Counted from the stretch's first letter, positions 24,082-36,279 are shown. The stretch: DNA of 64,000 nt from Epiperipatus broadwayi (GCA_028023455.1 JAQFVV010006272.1:1752586-1816585), one strand, 5' to 3'. Numbers and translations: made by a program. The notes: generated from the letters alone by a model not told the origin.

Positions 24082-26390
24082 ATATATATATACATCAAAT
24101 AGAAGCAATGCATAATGCTAGGTAAAATCTATATAAAATATTGTACCGGTCAAATTTTTACATTCGTGTAACAGAATCTAGAATCCAGGTAAAGAAAACA
24201 AAGCTGTCCAGTGTCAGGAGGTGAGATCTTGAGACTGACAACCCTTCAATTCATTTACCCATGCTCCAAGGCTCAATACCCTACGAACGACAGGCTAGAG
24301 AGTACGGTTGCATAACTTTTCTTCACGGCCGACATAGGTCAGGGAGAAACATGAAACTCCGGGTTAAAATTGCTCTTATTAATTAATATCTATTGTCTAA
24401 CTAATGGGAATTTTATTAATGCATAGCGTCTAGCTATGGTAGGATTGAATTCAATTAATAATAAGACAGGAAAAGAAATATACTAACTTAATTATACATT
24501 TATTTGTAACGATTAATCAAAATGACAATAACAATATATATATATGATTCTCAATCGTATTAAAATTCATGCAGGCATTTGAATGACTGAAGAGATAATA
24601 AACTCTCTTTTTACAAATTAACTAAGGAGGGATTGACACAATTAATAATTAATGCTTTATAGAAGATGAGCAGTAACAGGTTCTCATCTTATGAATTTAA
24701 TTACAGAAATATACATAATAATCACTATGTTATGTCTGTACAGAAAGTTACGCCAATTCCTATTAAAACTTGTCACTGTTATATATAAGTAATCATACTA
24801 AGCCTTGATTAAAATTAATAATTCATTTTATTATTACAAATATTTATATATAAAAGTGAGCCTATATATCAGGTCAAATAACTTATATCGAACATGGCTT
24901 TCAAGATTAGTTCAGACTAATGCTGAATATGACATAATAAGGAAGTAAAGTTGGCTGCTCTAGATTTACCAATGTGCTATGGCACAGGCAAATAACAATA
25001 GTAAAAGTCACTCTGTGGATGGATTAAGGAATCAAGGATACCCAGATACTGATTATCATGCTGCGAGAGAAACATTTAGTTCAGAAGTGGTGGGGGACTT
25101 ACACGCTAACCTGGCCTTAAACTTAGGGTTTGCTACTGCACTACCCTATGAAAGGAAGATGTGCTGGTTTCATCGTGGCTCCATCTTATAACGTAAATAT
25201 ATAGCAGCAAAACGAGAAAATATTTAATTAAATAATGAATCCCATCCGCCAAGCAAAGGAGTATTATAAAATAAATTTAATATCATAAAATACAAGGACA
25301 ATAGCTTATTAGCTTGATCAATAAAAACTAACTCTTATGTTGCATAATATGTATATACGATATTGACAGGAATAATTATATAGCCTTTAATTTATCCAGT
25401 TCAATCTATTCAATTAATTAACAACTTAAGGAGGGAAAGTATATTTACATGGATTTAAGAAATAAGTTAACTGGCAAATATACTTATAAATATCCTCAAG
25501 GCTAGTTTAATTCTTAGTAAAAAATTATATTTAAGACTGCAAATTTCTGACTAAAAATGAGCAACATTTCAAATTTAAATCAATCAATAATTAATAAAAA
25601 TAATAACGAGCACAGAGCGAGTGTTGCTCGTTATTATTTATAGATTAGAATTTCGAAAATATACGCAATAAAATAATTATGTGAAGGTATTTAAAATACT
25701 ATCTTCTTGAAAATAGATTGAAATTAATTGCTCATTGCTTCGAAGCATTGACATATAAATACAATAAACATTTAAACTAAGATAATCAAAAAAAAATATA
25801 GACACAATCGCAGTGATATAATTTAGATTACGAAAATATTAAATTCATTTCTTAATCAAAAGAAATTACAAAATAAGCAGGTCATTTATAGATTTTTAAA
25901 TATTAATTTAAATAAAACTTGATACGTTATTATTTAAACATTACATACAGATTTAACCTTTAGTTACATTTAGTTACAATTACTTAATTACATATAGATA
26001 CTTTTAGTGATAGTTAGTTAACTTGGAATTAGGTTGTTATAATTTATACAAGAATTACCCAGAGCTCTGTGGTTTTGAAAGTAATTTTACCAGTCATTAT
26101 TCAGCTGGAATGTAGGTGCTTGATCTGTATGTTGGTGAGCTTTCCTAGGCAGCTGGCAGCATCATTTTCTTCACTTGGTTAGGCTATGGATCTTCTTAGG
26201 TGGTTTTCTAATTATAGCGGCATTAAATAATAGTAATGCCCCCCATTCTCCTCATGGAGTGACAGCAACGATTGCATTTCTAGCCGGACATTTTAAAAAT
26301 TAAAATTGACATGGAGTCTGGTGGCAATTGCTTTCATAAAATATTGATTTGGAATATGTATACTAAACAAAAAATAAAAATCAGATTAAA
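24082..26390. other. unassigned region with one short ORF and a hairpin
   Basis: Patches at 24170-24370, 24960-25200 and 26050-26340 are richer in G+C and may be parts of another LTR element. A 70-codon plus-strand ORF (24979-25191) contains DYHAARETFSSEVVGDLHAN and LALNLGFATALPYERK, which I do not recognise. Confidence 0.3.
25599..25638. other. perfect 14-bp stem hairpin
   Basis: aataataacgagca (25599-25612) pairs with tgctcgttattatt (25625-25638) across a 12-nt loop. Confidence 0.6.
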
Positions 26391-26394
26391 AAAT

Positions 26395-26690
26395 ATTGAC
26401 ACTGAAAAATGAATATATTAAAGATTTAAACAAGGATGTTGTACATCACCTGTGATTTTAATGTTTATTTAGAAGACATATTAGACTAATGCTTAGACAA
26501 TGGAAAAGTTAATATTGAGGTAGAATAATAAAACATATAAGATTTGCAGATAGTATGGCTCTTATAACTGAGAATGAAAAAAAAATCTTCAGAATATGTT
26601 GAATAAATTTGTGGAAGATTGTATGGAATATGGAATGAAGATTAATGTTCAAAAAACCAAGTGTTTATGAATAAGAAGGAATGAATGCCT
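26395..26690 (+). mobile_element. LINE reverse transcriptase fragment
   Basis: In mixed frames the plus strand reads FKQGCCTSPVI (usual GVRQGCxLSPxLF), KTYKFADSMALITENEK (usual RYADDTVLIAExE, here with DD changed to DS) and LNKFVEDCMEYGMKINVQKTKCL (usual GLxINxxKTK). This is palm motifs B and C and the start of the thumb of a non-LTR element. It lies just left of the SINE/hAT complex. Confidence 0.65.
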
Positions 26691-26759
26691 TAGAAAATTT
26701 TAACATTATTTAAATTTTCCAATTACAATTAACTGTTAGTAGAAGTACATAGTTTAGTA

Positions 26760-26901
26760 TATGCCCAATGTTTTGAGATATTATTTTCCTTACTTCCTCA
26801 GATATTGCAGGCCAGAACAGTAAAGTACTAGTAAGGATATTGAATCTATATCTTAGATTCTTAAGTACTGAGTTTTAAATTAATGCTCTGACCAACTAAA
26901 C
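26760..26901 (-). mobile_element. tRNA-derived SINE, 3' part (split by the hAT)
   Basis: Joined across the hAT insertion, the minus strand reads GGCAGGATGGCTTAGTT / GGTCAGAGCATTAATTT, a tRNA-like 5' half with an A box. A weak B-box (AGATTCAATATCC, 26833-26845) follows. The outer limit is uncertain. Confidence 0.5.
26894..26901 (+). repeat. left target-site duplication of the hAT
   Basis: aactaaac directly outside the left terminus; the right counterpart is aactaagc (29846-29853), 7 of 8 identical. Confidence 0.65.
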
Positions 26902-29845
26902 CAGACATAGTCAACCTGCAGCCCCTGGGTTGCATATGGGCAGCCAAGCTTTTATGTGTGGCCCAGCAATGGACTGATGGTCAACAGATGTGACAACACT
27001 ATTCATAATTAAAGAATAACCAATGTGCGATTGATATTTTTTATTGACGCACTAATAATGTATTTTTTTTAATTTCACACCTTTGAAGAACCTGCTAAGT
27101 CTGTATCAGAAATGCCGAGTATTTTCATATATGACTTCTACTCTCTCAACCCCTATTTTTAGCATTATTTTGCTGATTTTAGCACCTTCAGTATTTTTTT
27201 TGCAAGGAAAACATCAGTAATATTTAAATTTAATGGTATAATAATGACCTAAATCCGACTTTTCAAGCTTCTGATTGGTTGTTTTTTTTTCTGCAAGGGA
27301 ATGCCAATCCATGACTTTAACAGTTGTATTTCTACATTTTGAATTCGAAAACAAAAACATAATTTGCTAAGCTTTTTTTTTTTACCCCACTTGTTTGTTT
27401 CTCAGATTTTAGTCAAAAAATTTACTTTTATGCTAAAACATCTTGATAAAAAATTCAATGAATTATTTCTAGAATTTATAATTGAATGGTAAGCATTTAT
27501 TCTAATTTGCCAGTGTTAGATTATTATTATCAATTATAAAGAGAAATTTATTTTTTAAAAAGCTTTCTTCCCATTTTAGATATTAAACTAAAACAAATAT
27601 AATTTTAAAAACAAATATATTTATTGCAGATTGTATAATTGACCAATCAGAAGTTTGAAACTTTAATTCAATCAATAGACGGTGTTTTTGAAAGAAAAGT
27701 GAAACATTTTAGTTTTATACATGAATTAGTATACACATAGACGTGTAGTATTTTATATCAAAGTATAATTTAAACATCATAATGATGTCTTCAAGCAACA
27801 AACAAAAATTATCGGATGAAAATAGAATGTTTCAAGACAACTGAGAAAAGGAATATGTTGTTATGTGGAATACAAAGGTTCAGCAATGTGTTTGATTTGT
27901 CAAGAAAGTGTCATATTAACAAATATAACATTGATCATCATTATACCAAGAAACATAAATTGTTTAATAACAATTTTGCTCATGGGTCTTTAATAAGAAG
28001 TGAAAAATTAGCTTTCTTCAAGAAAACATTGCAACAACAACAAAATGTTATGTCAGCGGCAATCTCACAAGAAGCAGTGGTGACACGAGCATCATATGAA
28101 ATTTGTTATATACTTGGCAAAAATATGAATCCATTTACGGATGCTGAAGTTGTGAAAAAATGTTTCATAAATGCTTCGAATATATCATTTGATAAATTTA
28201 ATAATAAAAGTCAAATATTATTACAAATTAAGAAATTACAACTGTCAGATTCTACCTGCATTAGACATATTGAAGATATTGCAAAACATATTTTTGATAA
28301 TATAATAGAAGATTTGAAAAACTGCAAATATTTAGTTTGGCTGTTGACTCTAGTACTGACATTTCAGCAACATCACAATGCGCTATTTTCTTCAGATACT
28401 GTATGGAACAGAATTCAATTTCTGAAGGCTTTTTTGAAATTTCTTCCTATAAAAAATCAAACTAGAACTAGTGATTTTCTCAATAGTATTTGTACTTTTC
28501 TGTAGAAGAAGAATATTGAAATAGAAAAATTGGTTTCTGTGTGTACTGATGGATGTCCTTTAATGATTGGATCCGAAAAGGGATTTGTTTCCCTATTAAA
28601 AAAGAAATATAATCTAACAAATCTTTTTATCATTTCATTGTTTAATTCACCAAAAAAACTTGGGGACATATATATCCTTTAAAGAAGTAGATGCTGTAAT
28701 GAAAACAGTCATAAACATTGTGAATTATATTGGAGCCCGAGAATTAAACCACAGAAAATTTAAAATCTTTTTGAAAAAAAAAAAATTATGATGATGTACT
28801 TTTGCATACTTTGGTGCGATGGCTAAGCAGATATAAAGTTTTCAATTGCTTTTTTTATTACGTCATGAAATTATTTCATTTTTACAAAAAAACAATAAAA
28901 CTTATAATGAGCTTGACAGTGATGGATGGTGGTGTCTTTTAGCTTTTTTATGTGACATCACAGAAAACCTTTGTGATCTTAATATTAGTTTGCAAGATGA
29001 AAATAAAATTGTTTCACAAATGATAAAGTATTTGCGTTTGAAGAAAAACTAAAATATTTATTACCAAGATATACAAAACCAAATACTACATCATTTTCGA
29101 ACATTGACAAATGCTAAGCAAGATGGTATTGACATTTCTTCAAAAACCTATATAATTATTTTAAATTATTTAGGTACCTTATTGAAGAATTTAAAAGTAG
29201 ATTTCAAGATTTAAGAAATATTAAGAATTGTCTTTTGCTTATACAAAATCCCTGGCACTTAAAAATATCAACTATTACACAATTAGCTACATTTGGACAT
29301 GATTATGTTAAGCTATTTAACGAATTTGTTGAATTTAAAAATGACACAAATTTGGAAGTCATTTTTAAAGAGAGAAAGGAGTATATAGAATTTTGGAAAT
29401 TAGTGCCTGAAAAATATAAAACTGTCAAAAAGTGTGCGCAAATGTTGCTCACATTGTTTGCATCAATATATCTTTGTGAATCATCTTATTTGAAAATGAA
29501 ATATGTAAAGAAGGTGCATAGAAACAGACGTACTGATTTACACCTTGATGGTATATTAAGAGTAGAATGTAGCACATATAAACCAGATTCATCTAAAATT
29601 GTTAAAACTTTATCTCAATATCAAAAATCACACTGATATTTAAATAAAGATTTATATCAAATAAAAGTGTTTGCATTTTATTAATATGTTAACTCTAAGA
29701 TATAGTAAAGTGATCCACAAACTGTGGCATGCATGAATTGAGAAGTCAGACATTTTTTTACATGACACCAATTGGTTGCCACAACCCATTTGATATAGCA
29801 CACAAATATATGTGGCCCAGGAAAGAAAAAGGTTAACTATCTCTT
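26902..29845 (+). mobile_element. full-length hAT transposon, frameshifted
   Basis: A 2944-bp element. The left end CAGACATAGTCAACCT matches the complement of the right end, AAGAGATAGTTAACCT, and 8-bp duplications flank it, as in hAT elements. Subterminal blocks on both sides contain GCCC/GGCCCA motifs as in Charlie-type ends. It encodes one hAT transposase pseudogene. It sits in the A-box region of a tRNA-like SINE. Confidence 0.8.
27783..29636 (+). pseudogene. hAT transposase (GTF2IRD2/ZBED-related) pseudogene
   Basis: Starts MSSSNKQKLSDENRMFQDN, typical of this family. A BED-type zinc finger is split by frameshift: CLIC at 27889-27900 and HHYTKKH at 27936-27956. ORF 27816-28505 carries the linker (FAHGSLIRSEKLAFFKK, ISQEAVVTRASYEICYILGK, PFTDAEVVKKC). 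The first catalytic Asp region, LAVDSSTDISATSQCAIFF, is readable only in another frame at about 28337-28394. LVSVCTDGCPLMIGSEKGFV (28530-28590) follows, then ELDSDGWWCLLAFLCDITE (28846-29052), and the C-terminal dimerisation block FWKLVPEKY, CAQMLLTLFASIYLCESSY, KMKYVKK (29235-29636). At least four breaks make it inactive. Confidence 0.85.
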
Positions 29846-29880
29846 AACTAAGCCATCCTGCCAAAGGCAACAATCAGTAG
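29846..29880 (-). mobile_element. tRNA-derived SINE, 5' end (split by the hAT)
   Basis: Complement reads GCCTTTGGCAGGATGGCTTAGTT, continuing across the hAT at 26901 as GGTCAGAGC. The first 8 bases double as the hAT right target duplication. Confidence 0.5.
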
Positions 29881-30097
29881 AAATTTCATATACTTCTCTA
29901 TGAGATTACTCCTGATTTCTCTACTTTTTCCGGAAGAACAAAGTTGATTAGTAGTATTGTGGTACATAACAGGTATGGCAAAGCTAGCTCAATTATGGGA
30001 CAAAAAGGACTGTAACAGGACACCACAGACTGATAATCTAGAACTAGGTTTGGATGAATCTCCATGTTTGGCAATCTGATACAAACCCTAGTTTTAT

Positions 30098-30110
30098 TTT
30101 ATTTACTTAT
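30098..30110 (+). repeat. left 13-bp target duplication
   Basis: tttatttacttat, repeated exactly at 31261-31273 on the other side of the composite repeat. Confidence 0.6.
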
Positions 30111-31260
30111 AATCTATAATATCAATAAGCCAATAAGCTGATATACACATGCGCTTTGCAGATGTCACTATATAAATGAATGCTCCCACTTTTTCAAACC
30201 CAAGATAAAGTCTTTAAGAAAATATAGAATGAATCCACCTATATTTTCAACCCAACCGTATATGTATGGGCGAATCTGAAGTGTTTGAAATGAAGAGCGT
30301 GAAGTTATTAATTGATCACTTCAAATTACTTTTCTACATCGTAAATGAATGACGCCAATGAAATTTCTAGAATTTACGATACGTCATTATTATAATTAAA
30401 CATATGTAAACAAGACATTTATTTTCTTATATAGCGAGATGTTTTTGTTCTATAATCTATAATATTAATAAGCCAATAAGCTGATATACACATGCGCTTT
30501 GCAGATGTCACTATATAAATGAATGCTCCCACTTTTTCAAACCCAAGATAAAGTCTTTAAGAAAATATAGAATGAATCCACCTATATTTTCGACCCAGCC
30601 ATATATGTATGGGCGAATCTGAAGTGTTTGAAATGAAGAGCGTGAAGTTATTAATTGATCACTTTAAATTACTTTTCTACATCGTAAATTTACGATACGT
30701 CATTCTTATAATTAAACATATGTAAACAAGACATTTATTTTCTTATATAGCGCAATGTTTTTGTTCTATAATCTATAATATTAATAAGCCAATAAGCTGA
30801 TATACGCATGCGCTTTGCAGATGTCACTATATAAATGAATACTCCCACTTTTTTTTTTTTTCAAACCCAAGATTATAGAACAAAAACATCATGCTATATA
30901 AAAAAATAAATGTCTTGTTTACATATGTTTAATTATAAGAATGATGTATCGTAAATTCTAGAAATTTCATTGGCGTCATTCATTTACGATGTAGAAAAGT
31001 AATTTAAAGTGATCAATTAATAACTTCATGCTCTTCATTTCAAACATTTCAGATTCGCCCATACATATACGGTTGGGTCGAAAATATAGGTGGATTCATT
31101 CTATATTTTCTTAAAGACTTTATCTTGGGTTTGAAAAAGTGGGAGTATTCATTTATATAGTGACATCTGCAAAGCGCATGTGTATATCAGCTTATTGGCT
31201 TATTAATATTATAGATTATAGAACAAAAACATCGTGCTATATAAGAAAATAAATGTCTTG
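30111..31260. mobile_element. tandem/inverted repeat element with 13-bp target duplication
   Basis: Unit 1 (30111-30453, 343 bp) is followed head-to-tail by unit 2 (30454-30769, with an internal deletion around 30690 that removes gaatgacgccaatg) and the first 104 bp of unit 3 (30770-30873). The sequence then switches to an inverted full unit (30874-31215) and a 45-bp inverted start of a further unit (31216-31260). Units are over 90% alike by eye. No ORF, A/B box or hammerhead core was found. Perfect 13-bp direct repeats flank the whole, so it appears to have inserted as one piece. Penelope-like and retrozyme insertions often have such tandem-plus-inverted structures; here that is inference. 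Confidence 0.65.
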
Positions 31261-31273
31261 TTTATTTACTTAT

Positions 31274-32930
31274 GTAGCATGGTCTTCATGCACCTAATTA
31301 CTGTACTCGAATACCCACAAACATAAGGCACATCTTTAATACATAACTTATAATTTCAAACATAAATGTAAGTAAAATTATCAAATCAAACTTTTATTAA
31401 GTTTTCTAATAACATGTGTAATGCTGCACCTAAATGATGACCTTTTTTTTTACCTTCCTTTCTCCTCAGTTCAGCTCCCAATTCTCTTATGTAAGCTATT
31501 TCTTAGTATATCCTTGAAGATTTATTCTCACCTGAGGGAATATACTGCCACCCTCTTTTATGAATCAGCAGAGATTTGAGATGCTTGCTGAGATCTCTGC
31601 CCAAATAAAAATATCCTTGCTTACACATATTATATAATTAACTGCTCACTATCTCACTGATCAACTCGAACCCTCACCATTTAGATTACATGAAAGAACT
31701 AATGATTCTGCATGGACAACAAGTACCTCTGGGGCTCTATTATCGATTTCTTAAAATATTCTATTCATGCTTATTTTCCAAGATTATCTCTATCACTTAC
31801 ACAAACACATACACACACGCAGAGTAAAACAAAATGCATAAAAGACAAATTTTATAACAAGATAATATAGTTTTAAATATTATGAATGTATATATATATA
31901 TATTGGATATCCCAGTGTCAAGCTCTATTGAGAGAAATGCAATATTACCAAATATATTTTATTATATGGTATGAAATAAATCTAAATTGCATCCCAAAAA
32001 AAATAATATCCTAGCATTTACTTAAAGGGACAATTCATAACTACCCACTCTATTGCAGTGATGTTACTGTTGGCTGAATTGATGTCAATCCTCCACATTA
32101 CATTTAACTGGCTGCTACCTGATCACTGAATTGACTCATGGGTGGGTGAGTGATCCCTGTGTTGGAAACTCTGGACCTGGGTGCTTCTTGCATGTGCCTC
32201 AGCTAGCTGGCTGGCACTTTTCCTTCCAGAGTTTATGAATTACTGTTACATCAGGTTCAGCAAAGAAGGCAAGGCTTCCCATGGAAGAGTCTGATTTTTC
32301 TAGCTGGAAAACATTGCAGATTCATGACTATAGTTTATCCTCTTTTTTTAAAGAAAAGCTGTTTTCAATTTATAGTTTTTGTGTATTTCTGGACCACTCC
32401 CATTCTCCAATTTCCTTGATTTTCCTTTGAGATAATATTCACACTTCTGGGGTATTTTTAGAGATGATAATCAATAAAAATAACAAAAAAAAAATATTTT
32501 GTCCTTTGTCTCCCACTTTAGTGGGTGAATCTTGAGTAAAATATAATTAAAACTCATTCATAAACTAATATCACTAAAAAAAAAAAAAACTGAATTAACA
32601 AATCACAATATTGCCTGATAAAAAAATTTAAGACTTCTCCACTCCCCACTTTTCTTTTTTTTTCAAAGCCATTAGTAATTATGCAGGATTTTAAAACTTT
32701 TCAAATTTGTGTATATATTTCTGCTTGAATAATTAGGAGAAAAAATTTAAATCCTGATTATAAGAAAAGATCAGATTTTTTTTTTTTTCCTTTTTTTTTC
32801 AGTTGATTAATATGAAAGATAGGTGCACACATTATATACTTTAAAATTTATTAAATTATTAATATAAGACAAATAAAAAAATATCCAAAACCAGTAAGTT
32901 AGAATAATAATACATTTCTATATGAGAAGG
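31274..32930. other. spacer with one G+C-richer patch
   Basis: No gene recognised. The stretch 32035-32335 is clearly richer in G+C and contains ctgggtgcttcttgcatgtg and ctagctggctggcac, possibly a SINE or decayed exon. The rest is AT-rich with poly-A/T runs. Confidence 0.35.
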
Positions 32931-32939
32931 AAAAATACC

Positions 32940-33240
32940 ATCTCAGTGGTTTCCATTCATTATGAATAGTCACACTAGATTGACTTGTAGGGTTATTTGC
33001 CACATCATGCAAGCAGTTTCTCTGAATTTTTCTTTGAAACGTTTCCTCTCAATCCAATATTTTTGTATTTTCCCAATTGCACATATGTTCATTGGTACAT
33101 AAATAGTCTGCTACCTTAGACAATTATTTTCTCTAATCATCCATTTGTGCTCTTACAATCATTTTCCAATGGGATAACTGGTCTCCCCAATATAAGTTCT
33201 TACACAATTACATGGTATTTTAAGGCTGCAGTTTTCACTT
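32940..33240 (-). pseudogene. PLE-3 GIY-YIG endonuclease fragment
   Basis: Minus strand: NCSLKIPCNCVRTYIGETSYPIG, with the YIGETS box matching YIGETSR of the family, then stops, then ICAIGKIQKYWIERKRFKEK, matching the region with a conserved Arg/Lys-Glu. The intact Tyr and Gly of the YIG box are visible. Stops within the domain make it non-functional. Confidence 0.75.
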
Positions 33241-33249
33241 TCCCGCATT

Positions 33250-33950
33250 TCAAGTTTAGGTTGTTGTTGTGTCTAACGGTGAAAATAAAATAACTTGTAT
33301 AACCATTATTATGTAATTAAAAACTTTTATAAATATTACTCCAGAAGTAGATATATATATATATATGTGTGTGTGTGTATGTGTTAAACTTGAATTTGTA
33401 TAAAGTAAAATATTTAGAAAGGCAAATTTAATGTAAATAAAATATTTGGAAATTAAAAACTTTAATATATAGAATGGAAATAATTAAACAATTGGAAAAG
33501 ATAAGAAGCAGAGATTGGAGGGAACTGATAAGACATCAGGCAGGACTATATAAACTGTGTATGAGAGGATCATGGGTCTTTTTGCTGTTTTGGCTGACTG
33601 AAAACAGAGCTGATAATTGTATTTTGCTGATCAGAACTTACGAGGGAGAAAAACCCAGATTATCGGGTCTGAAGGTGCAAAAATCTGACTAGGGGTAAAT
33701 ATAACAGATCTCCCGATCTTTTATTATTTTGTATGCCTTCAGGGCTCTTTGTAGGGTTAAGTTAAACTAATGCAAACGTTTAATATATTTAACTAAATAA
33801 ATCTTAGTAATTCTTGTGCTGGTTGTTTATTTGTGAAACTAACTTAAATCATTTTAGTAATTTATTGCATGTTGTTTGTCCCTGTCATTTCTCTCATGGG
33901 GCGGATACATTACAGTTGTATAGATGTTAGAATTCTCCATGTGGCTTGGT
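33250..33950. other. insertion between PLE-3 RT and endonuclease, unknown
   Basis: Contains a (TA)n(TG)n run (33352-33380), a 72-codon plus-strand ORF (33474-33692: SRDWRELIRHQAGLYKLC, then GSWVFLLFWLTENRAD) and several AATAAA motifs. A TG..ACA outline suggests a solo LTR, but the borders cannot be proved. Confidence 0.3.
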
Positions 33951-33979
33951 TTTGGACAGCTGTTGGGTGTTATACTGAT

Positions 33980-35020
33980 TGCAGATTTTCCTTAATGTCT
34001 GTTATTTTTGGAATGTATGATATACTATAGTACCAATAATTGTCCTTTCTTTAGATGGTTCTTTTTTATTGTTTATTAATGATTTTCTTAATAACTGATG
34101 GATAACTATTTTTCATAAGTTTCAGAACAAACTTCTTTTGTTCTGTTCCATAGTGATAGTATAACTCCATTTTTTGTCTTTCTGGGGAGAATGGATGTAT
34201 ATGCTAATATTTCCCTGTATATGTGAGTTTTCTGTAAACTGTAGTTTGATTTTCCCATGAGGGAGACTTATAAATTTAATTGAAGGAGATATGTTAATGT
34301 GTTTCCAGAAAATTTGTAGTAGTGCTCCACTATGTGTGGTCATACAGTAAATGTATTACTAATGTAGCAAAGTAAAACTTTAACTGAATTTGGAGTAATC
34401 TTTATGATTGTAGTTTCAAATTATTCCATGTAAATATTGCTAATCAGGGATGACAATGGTGAACCATAGCTACTTTTGATTTTGTTGTAAGAATTCTGTA
34501 TTGCATTGAAAGTAGGTTGCTGTTATGCAAAATGTTAATAGTTCCATTATACTATCAATAGAAAGAGTTGTTCTAGTTTGTATGTTATTTCATTATTTAA
34601 TTTTTTCTTACAATAGATGATAATTCTTCACAGGGTACTTTGTAAATAAACTTTCCACATCAAAGCTTATTAGCATGTAAGTTCATTCAACTTTGATGTA
34701 TGTTCTTAATTAATTCTACAGTGTCTAGAATTCCTAGCATAGGACTGGGTCTTGTATGCCAAAAAGCTAAGAATTTTGAAAAGAAATCTTGACTAATTTT
34801 GTCAAGGTGAATTTCTAGAACTAACATCATAGAACATTATCCTTATGGATTTTAGATGATAAAGATAAGGAATTTTGTTGAAATATTTTTTTCTCAAATA
34901 ATTGAAGTACTAGCAATGCTATCTGAATAGTGCTTATAACTTTACTTGATAACAAATTTTTGCCACTTTTCTGCATTGACCTGCTATGAGGATTGTTGTC
35001 ATAATCAGTTGCATCCATTA
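33980..35020 (-). pseudogene. PLE-3 reverse transcriptase fragments
   Basis: Minus-strand segments in shifting frames. Motif A is FDVESLFTKYP at 34632-34664 (family SFDVxSLFTNVP). Motif B is SYGSPLSSLISNIYME near 34440-34490 (family MGSPLSPxLxNIYME, M changed to Y). Motif C is CYISNTFTV (family RYVDDTFxxW) where both catalytic Asp codons are lost (about 34350-34380). Then comes PSIKFISLPHGKIKLQF (34122-34343). The polymerase is dead. Confidence 0.75.
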
Positions 35021-35479
35021 CAACTGTTGTATTGCCCTTTGTCAGCAGGCAGAATGATTAGGATTTATCTATTTGAAAGATTTAATCACTTTCCTTTTAT
35101 CATAGATTGTTTGATTTCAATTTTTGTTGCATCTCAAAAGTTCTTCTTATCCTCCAGGATAATTCAGCAGCTTCTTCTAAAAGCGATTTTTGAGTGACTG
35201 CCTCACTGGCTGCCATTATATCAAATAAAGGCATATTAGATGTGTGATAGCAAAGTTTAATCATTTTTCAAGACCAGAAATTTCAGCACCTGTTATATTT
35301 TTAAAATAAGATTTTTACCAGATGAATAAGGAGAGAATAATTAAAGATAAAATTAAAAGAATCACATTGGGAAATGGATTGGAGGCTCTTGTTAAGAGAA
35401 AAAATATATTTGTAAACCTTGGAAAAGAGAATTAATGAAAATACATTAAATGTTATGTGTGCAGCGAAAATGTGAACAA

Positions 35480-35900
35480 TGAATAAAAAAATTAGGAACA
35501 GATTAAAAACCTTGGAGATATCATCATGGAAACAGATAAAATTGTTAGGATAAATAGTATGACAAATGACAAAGTTTTGAAAATAATAAATAAAAAAAGA
35601 AGACTGAATGAGGAAACTAGATAGAAAAAAAAACTGAAATGAATATATACTAAAATGAAATAATAGTTTAATGAGGGATGTTTTAGAGAGAATAGTGATT
35701 AGAAATATGAAGATTAAGGAAATTTATCTTGCTGGATATATAAAAGATGGAAAGAGATATAAGGAATAGAAGATTTGTAAAATGAACAAAGCAGAATGAA
35801 GAAATTGATGAAGTAGCTATGTGATTACTCTTTAAACTTGTCCCATAGGAAAGAGCACTATTGAGCGAGTTAAAAATGCTCAGAGGAATAAAAGATTTTA
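35480..35900 (+). mobile_element. LINE C-terminal remnant
   Basis: Plus strand in mixed frames: MTNDKVLKIINKKRRLNEE, KKKLKWIYTKM and NLSCWIYKRWKEI. These match the C-terminal pattern VxNxxVLxxVxExRxLxxxIxxRKxxWIGHIxR of non-LTR endonuclease/RT proteins, opposite in strand to the copy at 4.9-5.6 kb. No RT core is present. Confidence 0.5.
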
Positions 35901-36279
35901 TATACACTTGATACATAATTTAAAAGATCTTAAACAGATCTTTTGAATGTTAGGAGCTATTTTGTTCTTGCTTTAAATATGAATTTTTAATACTTTTTTT
36001 CTAAACTTTACACCTTTTTAACAATTTCTGTTTGCAATTTTACCTTTAATAATGAAGAAATTGTGTCAGCATTGTCATAAATAATTGATAGTCATACTTA
36101 TGCATAAATATTTTAAAATAATAGAAAACCTCCTCAATTATTTTAAATTTATTTTTCAATAGACAATATAACTATAATATTATCAAATGCAAACAATACA
36201 ATGAAAAGTTAGTCAAGTTTACATAAATAATGGCCCATATATATGTCTGTGGGTGTAAATAAGTCACAGTCATGTGCGA

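Larger units (their letters stand above)
32940..35235 (-). mobile_element. Penelope-like element PLE-3, degenerate and interrupted
   Basis: RT (about 33980-35020) and GIY-YIG endonuclease (about 32940-33240) on the minus strand in the correct order, separated by about 700 bp of unrelated sequence (33250-33950) with a short ORF. It differs in sequence from PLE-1/PLE-2 and keeps more canonical motifs, so it is a different PLE family. Confidence 0.75.

Noticed and set aside
30270-30310. Hammerhead-like ctgaagtgtttgaaatg in the 30.1-31.3 kb element
   Set aside because: No stem II can form between CTGAAGT and GAAA, and the conserved A after CTGANG is T; not a hammerhead.
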